64,000 nucleotides of DNA. It comes from Dyadobacter sp. CY261 (GTDB lineage: Bacteria > Bacteroidota > Bacteroidia > Cytophagales > Spirosomataceae). The position numbers and the translations under genes were made by a program. The notes under the pieces are model-generated. The model saw only the letters and a program-made list of their open reading frames with translations, did not search any database and was not told the DNA's origin. This document shows positions 1 through 8,405 of this stretch, one piece after another; the stretch's first letter is position 1; each line of letters begins with the position of its first letter. The stretch covers positions 434,001 to 498,000 of the forward strand of contig NZ_JAKCPW010000002.1 of assembly GCF_021440085.1 (NCBI RefSeq), given 5' to 3'.

Positions 1-376
1 CCGGAAGCTGCTCACAAAGCAAAGTATTATTGAACTTGCGAGCATAACGAAACGGGGAAATTTCCTGTCGAATGTCGAATATGAATGGCTCGACAGCTTC
101 AAATCAGAGATTTCGAACGAGATCGTCGACGCTTACCTGAGGTATGCCGCATCGGTCAAGATCGCTGACGATGCCGAATTCCTGGTGAAACTTGCAAATT
201 ACGTTTTCTATTTCGACCCGGTGAACGAAGAGGCCATGATACTGAAATGCAAGGCCTTGGCACATTTAGGCAAGCATTCACTGGCCAAAACCACCTTCGA
301 GAACTTCGCGCGGGAATACAACCGGATTTATGGAGAAGATTTTCGGAAGGATATGCCGGAGGTACTACATTCCTAG
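1..376 (+). CDS. C-terminal fragment of a BTAD/TPR-type transcriptional activator (partial at left edge)
   Basis: The reading frame is open from base 2 to a TAG at 374-376, giving about 124 residues that enter from outside the window. The segment has paired helices with the texture of the bacterial transcriptional activation (BTAD/TPR) domain: FKSEISNEIVDAYLRYA, then FLVKLANYVFYFDPVNEEA, then CKALAHLGKHSLAKTTFE. I recall similar C-termini from large Bacteroidota regulators that carry a sensor or propeller part before a DNA-binding domain. Upstream domains cannot be seen, so the target and signal are unknown. No T-rich terminator follows on this strand; the hairpin at 389-417 is better oriented for the minus strand. 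Family assignment is by recognition only. Confidence 0.6.
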   Translation, partial: RKLLTKQSIIELASITKRGNFLSNVEYEWLDSFKSEISNEIVDAYLRYAASVKIADDAEFLVKLANYVFYFDPVNEEAMILKCKALAHLGKHSLAKTTFENFAREYNRIYGEDFRKDMPEVLHS

Positions 377-388
377 AGACCGATAAAA

Positions 389-417
389 ACAAAGACCGCC
401 AACCTGGCGGCCTCTGT
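389..417 (-). terminator. Hairpin of the ACAAAGACCGCC/GGCGGCCTCTGT family
   Basis: A 12-bp stem with one or two mismatches (389-400 with 406-417) and loop AACCT. Read on the minus strand it is followed by a T-rich stretch, as in intrinsic terminators. No minus-strand gene lies immediately upstream of it, unlike the related hairpins at 591-619 and 2662-2690. Bases 418-587 hold no gene that I can support. Confidence 0.5.
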
Positions 418-587
418 ATGCCCTCCTAAACCTTTTTATTTTCGCAGGGTTTCGAGATAGTGCTGAACGCATGCATAAAAACCCGATTGCAATGTAGCCA
501 ATAGCCCAAAAAGCACCTCAATTTATGATCAACCGGCCTGTAGTGGGTATTCTGCGGTGTTCCGAATGCATTTTGGGTAAATAGTCA

Positions 588-655
588 AAAACAAAGACCG
601 CCCAAAAGGCGGCCTTTGTTCGAATCACCGTTAACCCTCATAAAATAGTCTTGCT
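588..655. repeat. 68-bp direct repeat, copy 1
   Basis: These 68 bases are identical to 2317-2384 in the same orientation. The repeat contains a terminator hairpin and a GGGTTAAC motif (minus-strand reading), and it ends at the stop codon of the S74-domain gene. The two copies bracket that gene and its upstream region. No integrase or transposase is nearby. Confidence 0.9.
591..619 (-). terminator. Intrinsic terminator of the S74-domain gene
   Basis: Stem 591-602 pairs with 608-619 (one mismatch), loop CAAAA. On the minus strand it is followed by TTTGTTTTT-like sequence and lies about 35 bases past the stop codon of the gene at 655-2211. Confidence 0.8.
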
Positions 656-2211
656 TATTTTGTTCTAACGCTGTTCTGGATTGGAGTGCGATTGCCGGGA
701 ATTCGGCGAGCCATTGCGTTCAGCTCACTTAATTCTTGGCGTAGCCCGGCAATTTCTGTGACCTGTCTTTTTAGCTCACTCACGGCTTCGATCAGATGTG
801 GGATGAGGCCTGTGTAGTTCACTGTTTTGAAGCCCTTTTCATCCTGCTTTACCAGTTCAGGGAAATATTTCTCCACCTCCTGTGCGATTACGCCTGTTTG
901 CAAATCGGTTCCGCGGCGTGTATCAATCCAGCTGTAATGATAGCCTCGCATTTGGCTGATCGCTTCCAGGCTTCCTAGTAAGGGGGTAATGTTGTGCTTC
1001 AATCGCTTATCTGAAGATGAAAATCCAAGTTGCCCCAGCGATGTCCACGCGTGACCCGCATCATCGATCCAGAATTGCCAGGCTCCGTTGATGTAAAAGC
1101 CAACTTGTTTGTCGGTTTTCATACCCATGAAACCTTCAGGTTTATTTTGGGAATTATTCAAATATAGCCCGGCAGTGCTGCCGTCATTCCGGATTCTCAT
1201 CCGGGACGCTACATCCAGGACAAATTCAGGTGCAACTGCCTTTCCTCCAATACCAACGTTGCCGTTTCGAAGCACTGTCATCGCATTCGTTCGATTATTT
1301 ATATCAAAACCATTTCCGATTTGAAAAAGCCTGTCTGTGGGACCTCCATTTGGTTGATCGAAGGAGTTGTTATAGAGGCCGACAGCAATGCTGTGAGGCG
1401 CTTTCGCTACGGTGTGATAACCCAGTGAAACGCTGTAATCACCCATAGCCGCGGCCCAGTTGCCCATTGCGAACGAATACGGATTGTACGTGTAACAGCC
1501 ATTTCCGATAGCAAATGAGAATTGCTGGTCGGCGTTTGTCATATAGCCCAGGGAAAATGCTCTGTGTCCCTTGGAGGTGGAGTATCCGCCTATTGCGACT
1601 GCCCCATATCCGCTGGATTGAGCATCGTCACCTGCGGCGAATGAAGACTGTCCGATGTTGCTATCCTCCCAAGTTCCATTTGTATACCCGACGCGGAATG
1701 CCGCCTTTTTGGGATGCCAGATGAGCCGTGCCCCGTTGCCGACAGTTGGAAGATCCGCGCTTTGTTGAGCTTGATCCTTTTGCAGGATGGGAAAGTTTTC
1801 CCTTAGTTTCCCGGATTCATTGGCATAAAGCGAATAAGGAAAACTAAGTAGTTGACTCATACCGATGAAATGAAATTTGCCGTCATTTTTAACATCAACC
1901 TCCGCTTTGAGAAAGAAAATATCATACGGCCATCTGACCTGCGAAAGATCGCCGCCACCTGTGCCCACCACCACGGTAAACATCCCATTCGAATTGGTTT
2001 GGACAGTGTGTGTTTCTTCAAATACGATGGGCCCCAATATCTGGCTCTGGATTATGCTGATTTTGACTTGGATAGAAGCATTTTGGACCGGTTGCGCCAT
2101 GTCGTCTACGGCGAGTCCCTGGAATGTGAATTTGTAGGGGGCCTGTGCATGCGCGATGTTGAGGATCAGGCCGAGACAAATGAGAATAAGTAGGGTAGTT
2201 TTGTGTTGCAT
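655..2211 (-). CDS. Secreted protein with YadA-head-like repeats and C-terminal S74 intramolecular chaperone
   Basis: A 518-residue protein. I chose the ATG at 2211 because it places a clear signal peptide (LLILICLGLILNIAHAQA) at the N-terminus; an upstream in-frame ATG at 2271 would add 20 polar residues. Residues about 20-125 form a beta-rich N-terminal domain common in Bacteroidota secreted proteins. Residues about 190-285 carry repeats such as AFSLGYMTNA, SFAIGNG, SFAMGNWA and SVSLGYHTVA, resembling the trimeric YadA head. The C-terminus has SSDKRLKHNI, GVIAQEVEKYFPELV and a final coiled coil, typical of the peptidase S74 chaperone of phage tail spikes, with the SD-x-R-x-K signature expected for self-cleavage. 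It is probably a trimeric surface fibre; its ligand is unknown. It is bracketed by a 68-bp direct repeat. Confidence 0.8.
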   Translation of the reverse strand: MQHKTTLLILICLGLILNIAHAQAPYKFTFQGLAVDDMAQPVQNASIQVKISIIQSQILGPIVFEETHTVQTNSNGMFTVVVGTGGGDLSQVRWPYDIFFLKAEVDVKNDGKFHFIGMSQLLSFPYSLYANESGKLRENFPILQKDQAQQSADLPTVGNGARLIWHPKKAAFRVGYTNGTWEDSNIGQSSFAAGDDAQSSGYGAVAIGGYSTSKGHRAFSLGYMTNADQQFSFAIGNGCYTYNPYSFAMGNWAAAMGDYSVSLGYHTVAKAPHSIAVGLYNNSFDQPNGGPTDRLFQIGNGFDINNRTNAMTVLRNGNVGIGGKAVAPEFVLDVASRMRIRNDGSTAGLYLNNSQNKPEGFMGMKTDKQVGFYINGAWQFWIDDAGHAWTSLGQLGFSSSDKRLKHNITPLLGSLEAISQMRGYHYSWIDTRRGTDLQTGVIAQEVEKYFPELVKQDEKGFKTVNYTGLIPHLIEAVSELKRQVTEIAGLRQELSELNAMARRIPGNRTPIQNSVRTK

Positions 2212-2316
2212 AGTTAATTCAGATTTGCGATTGACATAAACTTCCTGAAAGTCGCCCGAGCCTTGTACCATTTACAAATTCATTTATTTACAGGCATTGC
2301 TGAAATTTTGATTGGC

Positions 2317-2384
2317 AAAACAAAGACCGCCCAAAAGGCGGCCTTTGTTCGAATCACCGTTAACCCTCATAAAATAGTCTTGCT
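2317..2384. repeat. 68-bp direct repeat, copy 2
   Basis: Identical base for base to 588-655. Here the repeat follows no recognisable minus-strand open reading frame, whereas in copy 1 the repeat abuts a stop codon exactly. Confidence 0.9.
2320..2348 (-). terminator. Terminator hairpin inside repeat copy 2
   Basis: Same stem and loop as at 591-619, followed on the minus strand by TTTGTTTT. No gene that would need it is visible just upstream on that strand. Confidence 0.65.
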
Positions 2385-2661
2385 CTACCGTCCGCTTCTC
2401 CTCTACTAACCTGACATACTCGGATCGGTTGTTTGTTCTGAGAGCCGCAACCGTATCCGTTCTTCGGGTGCAATCAGTTGCCTGTCCATATTCTGAATTG
2501 AGGTTAGTTCTTTTCAATTCCTTTTGTTCGTTTTTACTTCGCCTGTTTATATAAGTTGAGGAACGATGAGTAATTACGAGGAACAAGGTGGTCGTTACTA
2601 TCTTGCTATTCTTATCAGTTTTGATGTAATGATGTCATTCAAGGCTCCGGAAGTCAACGAA

Positions 2662-2690
2662 ACGGAGACCGCCAAGCTGGCGGCCTCTGT
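2662..2690 (-). terminator. Terminator hairpin downstream of the T9SS cargo gene
   Basis: Stem 2662-2673 with 2679-2690, loop AAGCT, mostly paired. It lies about 20 bases beyond the stop of the gene at 2710-3405. The stop codon is followed directly by GGGTTAAC, the same motif that precedes the hairpin in the 68-bp repeat. Confidence 0.65.
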
Positions 2691-2709
2691 CCTAAACCCG
2701 AGTTAACCC

Positions 2710-3405
2710 TTAGTGAAAAACCAGCTTCGTTGTTTTACTGCCAACCGGCGTATCTATTTGAAGCAGATAGGAGCCGGTCTGCGGTAATGTAAGTATATGT
2801 GTTGTACCGGGAGCTTCAAACTGCCCTAGCTTTCGGCCAAGCAGGTCGAAAAGAAACAATGTTTTGGTCTTCTCCGGCATTTGTACTTTGACTTTGTTTT
2901 CGCGAGACGGGTTAGGATATACGTGAAAGCGGTCAAGGCTTTCCTTTTCAGGGATTACGCAGACTGTCTTGCTATATGTATAAGAATCGTCGAAGTCAAC
3001 CTGTCTCAACCGATAATAGCTCGTCGTCACAAATTCCTGATCGATATATCGATAGCTATGCTCAGTATTTGAAATAGCCGCCCCGTCAATCCATCCCAGA
3101 AGTTCCCAGGTTTTACCGTCCAGCGATTTCTGTATCTCGAACCCAAGATTGTCGATTTCCTGGGCTGTTTTCCAATGCAACTCGGCAAGGCCGGCAGTAT
3201 TCAGTTTTCCTTCGAAACTCACAAGCCTCACCGGGAGTGGAGATATTTCTGAAAACGTGTTGAGGCTTCCCAACACCCAGTCGACGCTCACGCCATTGGC
3301 CGATCCGGAACCACTAGCGGCGTAAAGTGCCCCGGGTGAAATTTGCTGTGCCTGCAAATGATATGCGTATAAAAAGACCGCTGCTGTTAGGAAAAGTTTA
3401 TTCAT
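2710..3405 (-). CDS. Small secreted protein with type IX secretion (Por) sorting domain
   Basis: 231 residues from the ATG at 3405; an upstream ATG at 3426 is less likely because the signal peptide MNKLFLTAAVFLYAYHLQAQ begins at the inner start. The middle (LPVRLVSFEGKL, AELHWKTAQEIDNLGFEIQKS, SYRYIDQEF, YYRLRQVDFD) is the fibronectin-like segment that usually precedes T9SS sorting domains. The C-terminal 75 residues contain YPNPS, a LFDLLGRKLG turn and a closing GSYLLQI strand, the pattern of a type A T9SS sorting domain. The N-terminal functional part is very short (about 40 residues), so this may be a reduced cargo protein. Export to the cell surface is inferred; function unknown. Confidence 0.8.
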   Translation of the reverse strand: MNKLFLTAAVFLYAYHLQAQQISPGALYAASGSGSANGVSVDWVLGSLNTFSEISPLPVRLVSFEGKLNTAGLAELHWKTAQEIDNLGFEIQKSLDGKTWELLGWIDGAAISNTEHSYRYIDQEFVTTSYYRLRQVDFDDSYTYSKTVCVIPEKESLDRFHVYPNPSRENKVKVQMPEKTKTLFLFDLLGRKLGQFEAPGTTHILTLPQTGSYLLQIDTPVGSKTTKLVFH

Positions 3406-3562
3406 GTATGCAAATGTCCAGACCATGATTGTGCATTTCGACTGCCAATATCAGACCCTTATTTGTAAAATCTGACATGGAGTGATCTATCGGCACTGGC
3501 AAAAATATCCATCGGTAAACCAGGATTTCAGGACTGTATTGAATTATTGGTCGCTTAACCAT

Positions 3563-3592
3563 TTGATCATCCGCGCTGCGCAGTTGATCATC
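3563..3592. promoter_or_regulatory. Direct repeat TTGATCATC x2 at 21-bp spacing (possible operator)
   Basis: TTGATCATC occurs at 3563-3571 and 3584-3592, exactly 21 bases apart (two helical turns), with GCGCTGCGC between. It sits about 100 bases upstream of the FG-GAP gene. A further imperfect dyad, TTACGT (3634-3639) and ACGTAA (3652-3657), lies nearer the start. No regulator can be named. Confidence 0.3.
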
Positions 3593-3693
3593 GGTTTATG
3601 AAATCAGCCTTCGGTGCGCCAAGTTGCCGCCTCTTACGTACCGCACGGATCACGTAACGGCTACTTTATTATTCACACAAACATCTTGAGCAA

Positions 3694-6600
3694 ATGAAAA
3701 ACAGAAATGGGTTGAAAATCGTCTTGGCGCTTTGCCTGACGGCTTTGGTCGTGGGAGAGGTGAGCAGGGAGATTGAGCCCGCGCTTCCCGGCGTAACGGA
3801 ACTTCCGCGAAACGTAAGCGTGAAATCGAAGCACCTCGCAGCGCCCAATCCCGTCGGGGCTGATCAGGCGATGCTGTTAAACATTATCTCGGAGCGGGAA
3901 TATCATATTACGCCTGACGCAGAGGGTCGGCTTCAAAGCCCAAATAGGCACCAGAATCTGAGAGCTTACTATGAGCCGGGTGTTCTGGCGGTCGAAAACC
4001 GTCATATCGACGAGCAAAATCATTTTACTTTACAATTAATCAATCAAGGAATTTATGCCGATGAGAAAAAGCTTTACATGCCAGAGTCAAATGCAACAGA
4101 AGACCGTTCTGCGAACCAGTTGCGGATCAAGCATGCTGGTTTTACCGAGGAATTTGTAAATAGCAAAGAGGGTGTCCGTCAGAATTTTGTGATAGACAGT
4201 GCGCCCGAGGGCGCGAGGAATCTTTCGGTGCATTTGGGCATAAATGGTCTTGATGTAGAAGATCATGGCTGTAATGAGTTGCATTTTTATTCGTCCAACG
4301 GCGACGGGAAACAGTTGCAGCTGGTCTATAATGACATTCATAGCTGGGATGCCACCGGTAAATCGCTTGCATCATCTTTGGCTTACCGTGGGGGTGAGAT
4401 CGTTCTGGAAGTGGATGCGAGGAATGCGGTATACCCGGTTACGATTGATCCTATCATCGTCAATGGAAACCCTGGTAATGCGGCGGCGACGGTGCAAAGC
4501 GGCCAGAATAGCGCCGGATTAGGATGTTCCGTTAAAAGTGCGGGAGATGTGAATGGCGATGGTTACAGTGATGTGGTAGTCGGCGCTTATGCATATGACA
4601 ACGGGGAACCTGGCGAAGGTGCTGCATTTGTTTTCCACGGTTCAGCTACCGGTATTTCAACGACTGCTACAATTGTCCTGGAAGGTAATCTGGCGGCAGC
4701 GCAATTTGGCTTTTCAGTCAGTGGCGCTGGTGATGTCAATAAGGATGGATTCAGTGATATTATCGTAGGAGCGCCGAAATACACCCACGGAGAGGTTGAG
4801 GAAGGTGCGGCATTTGTGTTTTACGGTTCGGGAGCCGGGCTGTCACAATCATCCGTAACGATTTTGGAAAGAGATCAGGCCAGTGCTAGTCTGGGTTATT
4901 CGGTTTCGACCGCAGGAGATGTAAATGGTGACGGGTTTAGTGACGTGGTAGTGGGCGCTCCATTCTATGACCAGCTAAATGCGAATGAGGGCTTTGTGTT
5001 TGTCCATTATGGTTCGGGATCGGGTGTTACGACGTCGGTTTCCACCTTCGCACAAAGCAATTTTTCCGGCGGTGCGCTGGGCTTTTCTGTGGCGTGTGCA
5101 GGGGATGTAAATGGTGACGGGTTGAGTGACATTATCGCAGGGGCACTTGGCTATCAGGATCCGATGGCCTCTAACACAATCGGTGCCGCCTTTGTTTTTC
5201 ATGGATCAGGAGTGGGATTGGCGTTGTCCAAGACTCTCTGGGCTAATACTGATGCAAATATGGGCTTTTCCGTGGCTGGTGCGGGTGACGTGAATGGCGA
5301 CGGTTATAGTGATGTCGTTGTAGGTGCCAACAAATTCCGGGAGGATGATGGTGCTGCCTTTGTGTTCCATGGCTCCGGTATGGGTGTAAGTTCCGTAGCC
5401 AGTATTACGTTGACATTCGTTGACTCGGATGCGGAAATGGGGAATTCTGTCGCCTGCGCTGGTGATGTCAACGGGGATAGTTTCGCCGATATAATTGTGG
5501 GCGCTCCGAAATTTTCCAATGGTCAGAATCAGGAAGGTGCTGCGTTTGTGTATCAGGGTTCCCTTTCGGGTATTAAAGCGGGTGCCGTCTCAACCATCGA
5601 AGGGCAGCAGGCTTCCGCTAATATGGGATTCTCAGTAGCCAGCAGCGGGGATGTCAACGGCGACGGTTACAGTGACATAGTCGTAGGGGCTTACACATAT
5701 GACGATGGGAATGCCGACGAAGGCGCCGCATTTGTATTCCACGGCTCTGCGGGCACTACCAGTACGAGCAAGATTGCGAAAGATGGAAATCAGCTGGATG
5801 CTCACTTCGGCTTTTCGGTTGCTGCCGCAGGAGATGTGAATGGTGACGGACTTGGTGATGTGATAGTCGGAGCGCCATATTTTGATAACGGCGAGGAAAA
5901 TGAAGGGGCTGTATTCGCTTTTCATGGAACTGTGTCGGGTATATTACTTTCCGGCGGATTGTTCGATGCGAATCAAAAAGATGCACAGCTAGGTTACTCC
6001 GTTAGTTGTGCAGGCGATATGAATGGGGATGGTTATAGCGATGTTGTTGTAGGGGCTCCGTTTTATGATAACGGCGAAGCGAAAGAAGGGGCTGCTTTTG
6101 TTTTCAAGGGAAACGGGAGCGGACTCAGCTTTGGCTGGTGGCAACTAGTGCTGGATGCGGATCAGGCGGATGCAGGCTTTGGCTATTCAGTCGCAGGTGC
6201 CGGCGATGTCAACGGGGATGGATATGGTGACGTAATAGTTGGTGCAGTACTTTATGATGAGAACCAACCGGATGAAGGTGCCGCATTCGTTTACCACGGC
6301 TCTGATCAGGGTGTCAGTCTGGCCCCAGGTAAAACAATTAGCAGTGGCCAGACTTTTTCATTCATGGGATGGGCCGTGAACGGTGCAGGAGATATCAATG
6401 GTGATGGCTATGGTGACATCGTCGTTAGCGCAGCAGTCTATACGAAAACCCAGACGGAAGAGGGGATGGTAAGTGTCTATTACGGTTCTAAAATCGGGAT
6501 AGATTACGATTCGCCTCAAACGTTTTTTGGGGATCAGTTGGGAGCAGGTCTGGGCTCATCCGTTGGGAGTGCCGGGGATGTGAACGGTGATGGTTTCGGG

Positions 6601-7998
6601 GATGTGGTGATCGGAGCATATCGATATTTTAACGGATTGTTGGAAGAAGGGGCTGCGCTCGTTTACCTGGGGACTTCGGCGGGTCTGGATCTTCCGTCGG
6701 TTAGAATACTAGATAGTAATCAGAGTGGTTCATGGATGGGAAATGCTTCGGCAAGTGCAGGGGATGTGAATGGCGATGGATATAGTGATATTATTGTGGG
6801 TGCTCATTTATATAATTTTGGCGCAGGACAGGAAGGTGCGGTATTTATTTATCATGGTTCTGCATCGGGTATGGGTTCTCAGGCCGATCGTACCATCAGA
6901 TTGAACCAGGTGGGGGCGGAGTTCGGTCGTTCGGTTGCTGCCGCAGGTGACGTGAATGGTGACGGGTACGCGGATGTAATCATAGGAGCTGACAATTATA
7001 GTAATGGCCTGAGTCATGAAGGAGGCTCATTTGTTTACCTGGGTAATGAAGGCAGCGCAGTAGGAACGCGCAATAATCTTACACTCTACAATTCTGATTT
7101 GGTAACGCCGATCAATTATAACAGTTATCCGAAAACTGACTTCGGTATTGGCTTCCATGAAAAACCTTTTCTAGGTCGCACCAAAGGAAAACTGGTTTGG
7201 GAATCCAGGAAGGAGGGAGAGAGCTTTTCCAATGTACCAATTACCAATAGTACCCAATCTACTGCACAGCAAGGTGCCTACACAGACTTCGGGATATTTA
7301 CCGTCGAGCTGAAAGATATGGTCATGAAGCTAGGTAAAGCCACCAGAGTACGCGCGAGGACAAAATATGATCCGGTTACAGCGATAACAGGTCAAATGTA
7401 CAGCCCATGGAGGTACATAAGTGCCTCTTTGTCTGGATGGAGCCTCAACGAAGGAACCCCATTGCCCGTTACCCTGATCCGCTTTTCTGCGCATCGGGTT
7501 GAAAATCAGGCAGACCTGAAATGGGCCACTTCTTCGGAGGTCAATAGTAAGAACTTTGAGATCCAGAGAAGTGTCGATGGCAAGCATTGGGATGCTATTG
7601 CACAAATCGCAGCGATGGGCGATTCTGATAAGGAAAACGAATACAATTTTACCGATAATCAGCCTCTGAGCGGGGAGAACCTTTATCGCCTGAAAATGGT
7701 GGACATTGATCAAAGTTTTGCTTACAGCAGCATTCAATCGGTGGTATTTGACGACGAAAAGGTTTCTGTCGGTGTTTATCCTAATCCCGTGTCTCACCAG
7801 ATACGCCTTAATGGCAGTCCGGAAGGGGTAACTTCCCTGAAGCTGATCAATTCAGTTGGTCAGGTGGTGTACGAGAATACGCAATTCACTAAGGAAATCA
7901 ATGTCGAGAAGTTTCCGACCGGCACATACGTTCTTCTGATTTCTTTCGTAGACGGGAATCAGGAATCTTTGAAAGTTGCCATAAACAAGGGCCTTTAA
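3694..7998 (+). CDS. Giant secreted FG-GAP (integrin alpha-like) repeat protein with T9SS sorting domain
   Basis: A 1434-residue protein with an N-terminal signal-like segment (KIVLALCLTALVVG). Residues about 30-260 form a beta-rich domain ending in YPVTIDPI, often seen before FG-GAP arrays. Residues about 265-1120 contain 14 repeats built on AGDVNGDGYSDVVVGA followed by EGAAFVFHG; the DVNGDGYSD core is a calcium-binding DxDxDG-type loop. Repeat 2 reads DVNKDG and repeat 6 DVNGDSF, the only notable core deviations. Fourteen units would suit two seven-bladed propellers. A fibronectin-like stretch follows, then a T9SS type A domain (YPNPV, INSVGQVVYE, PTGTYVLLI) at about 1350-1434. Likely a surface adhesin or carbohydrate-binding scaffold; the ligand is unknown. 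It is monocistronic. Confidence 0.85.
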   Translation: MKNRNGLKIVLALCLTALVVGEVSREIEPALPGVTELPRNVSVKSKHLAAPNPVGADQAMLLNIISEREYHITPDAEGRLQSPNRHQNLRAYYEPGVLAVENRHIDEQNHFTLQLINQGIYADEKKLYMPESNATEDRSANQLRIKHAGFTEEFVNSKEGVRQNFVIDSAPEGARNLSVHLGINGLDVEDHGCNELHFYSSNGDGKQLQLVYNDIHSWDATGKSLASSLAYRGGEIVLEVDARNAVYPVTIDPIIVNGNPGNAAATVQSGQNSAGLGCSVKSAGDVNGDGYSDVVVGAYAYDNGEPGEGAAFVFHGSATGISTTATIVLEGNLAAAQFGFSVSGAGDVNKDGFSDIIVGAPKYTHGEVEEGAAFVFYGSGAGLSQSSVTILERDQASASLGYSVSTAGDVNGDGFSDVVVGAPFYDQLNANEGFVFVHYGSGSGVTTSVSTFAQSNFSGGALGFSVACAGDVNGDGLSDIIAGALGYQDPMASNTIGAAFVFHGSGVGLALSKTLWANTDANMGFSVAGAGDVNGDGYSDVVVGANKFREDDGAAFVFHGSGMGVSSVASITLTFVDSDAEMGNSVACAGDVNGDSFADIIVGAPKFSNGQNQEGAAFVYQGSLSGIKAGAVSTIEGQQASANMGFSVASSGDVNGDGYSDIVVGAYTYDDGNADEGAAFVFHGSAGTTSTSKIAKDGNQLDAHFGFSVAAAGDVNGDGLGDVIVGAPYFDNGEENEGAVFAFHGTVSGILLSGGLFDANQKDAQLGYSVSCAGDMNGDGYSDVVVGAPFYDNGEAKEGAAFVFKGNGSGLSFGWWQLVLDADQADAGFGYSVAGAGDVNGDGYGDVIVGAVLYDENQPDEGAAFVYHGSDQGVSLAPGKTISSGQTFSFMGWAVNGAGDINGDGYGDIVVSAAVYTKTQTEEGMVSVYYGSKIGIDYDSPQTFFGDQLGAGLGSSVGSAGDVNGDGFGDVVIGAYRYFNGLLEEGAALVYLGTSAGLDLPSVRILDSNQSGSWMGNASASAGDVNGDGYSDIIVGAHLYNFGAGQEGAVFIYHGSASGMGSQADRTIRLNQVGAEFGRSVAAAGDVNGDGYADVIIGADNYSNGLSHEGGSFVYLGNEGSAVGTRNNLTLYNSDLVTPINYNSYPKTDFGIGFHEKPFLGRTKGKLVWESRKEGESFSNVPITNSTQSTAQQGAYTDFGIFTVELKDMVMKLGKATRVRARTKYDPVTAITGQMYSPWRYISASLSGWSLNEGTPLPVTLIRFSAHRVENQADLKWATSSEVNSKNFEIQRSVDGKHWDAIAQIAAMGDSDKENEYNFTDNQPLSGENLYRLKMVDIDQSFAYSSIQSVVFDDEKVSVGVYPNPVSHQIRLNGSPEGVTSLKLINSVGQVVYENTQFTKEINVEKFPTGTYVLLISFVDGNQESLKVAINKGL

Positions 7999-8405
7999 GA
8001 TTGGACGGTAGCAAAGCAATGGGGAATACCCAAGTAGCGTATTCCCTCATTGCTTTGCCATCCCATTGGCTCAGTCCTTTAAATAATCTTAAATCTCCCA
8101 TTGGTAATTATTTGCAAAACAGTTACCTGAGGTGATTGAAATTGTGGTTATATCCAATCTGTTTCATTAGTAATAGCCGTGATCGAATCACCTTTAAAAC
8201 CGCAAGTTAAATCTCCTGTTTGGGCGATGATCTTACTCGCTATTTGTGCCATTCTAAGACTTTGTGATCCTTTTCTTTTCAGGGAGGGAAAGCCGGGAGT
8301 GGGGAGTTCTGAGCGTAGAGCCAAGGAAATTCGGAAGTCGGGAGGAGTTTTTTCCTTTCCGGAGCATAAAGAGGAAATTCCAGCCGACTCTTTGCGGATA
8401 CCACT
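7999..8405. other. Gene-free interval
   Basis: About 400 bases between the end of the FG-GAP gene and the convergent kinase. It carries the hairpin at 8011-8058. An 80-codon frame at 8179-8421 overlaps the kinase stop, shows only one hydrophobic stretch and an otherwise unconvincing composition, so I do not call it. Confidence 0.5.
8011..8058 (+). terminator. Long hairpin after the FG-GAP gene
   Basis: GCAAAGCAAT-GGGG-AATAC pairs with GTATT-CCCTC-ATTGCTTTGC, a stem of about 19 bp with one bulge. It lies 12 bases beyond the stop codon. There is no T-run after it, so it may be a transcript-end stabiliser rather than a classical intrinsic terminator. Confidence 0.55.

Larger units (their letters stand above)
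2212..2709. other. Gene-free interval with repeat copy and two terminator hairpins
   Basis: Nearly 500 bases between two minus-strand secreted-protein genes. It holds the second 68-bp repeat (2317-2384), its hairpin, and a related hairpin at 2662-2690. A 100-codon minus-strand frame (2284-2586) runs through the repeat and hairpin, has no recognisable protein character and no signal peptide, so I do not call it. The stretch 2385-2640 may be the remnant of a deleted gene whose terminator survives, but no coding remnant is visible. Confidence 0.6.

Noticed and set aside
617..625. GTTCGAATC resembling a tRNA T-loop, also within repeat copy 2
   Set aside because: No pairing arms, acceptor stem or anticodon arm can be built around it; it is part of the terminator repeat.
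2284..2586. 100-codon minus-strand frame
   Set aside because: It runs through the terminator and the 68-bp repeat, so it cannot be a normal gene.
7330..7797. 155-codon minus-strand frame within the FG-GAP gene
   Set aside because: It is antisense to a strong T9SS-domain coding region and has no independent signal.
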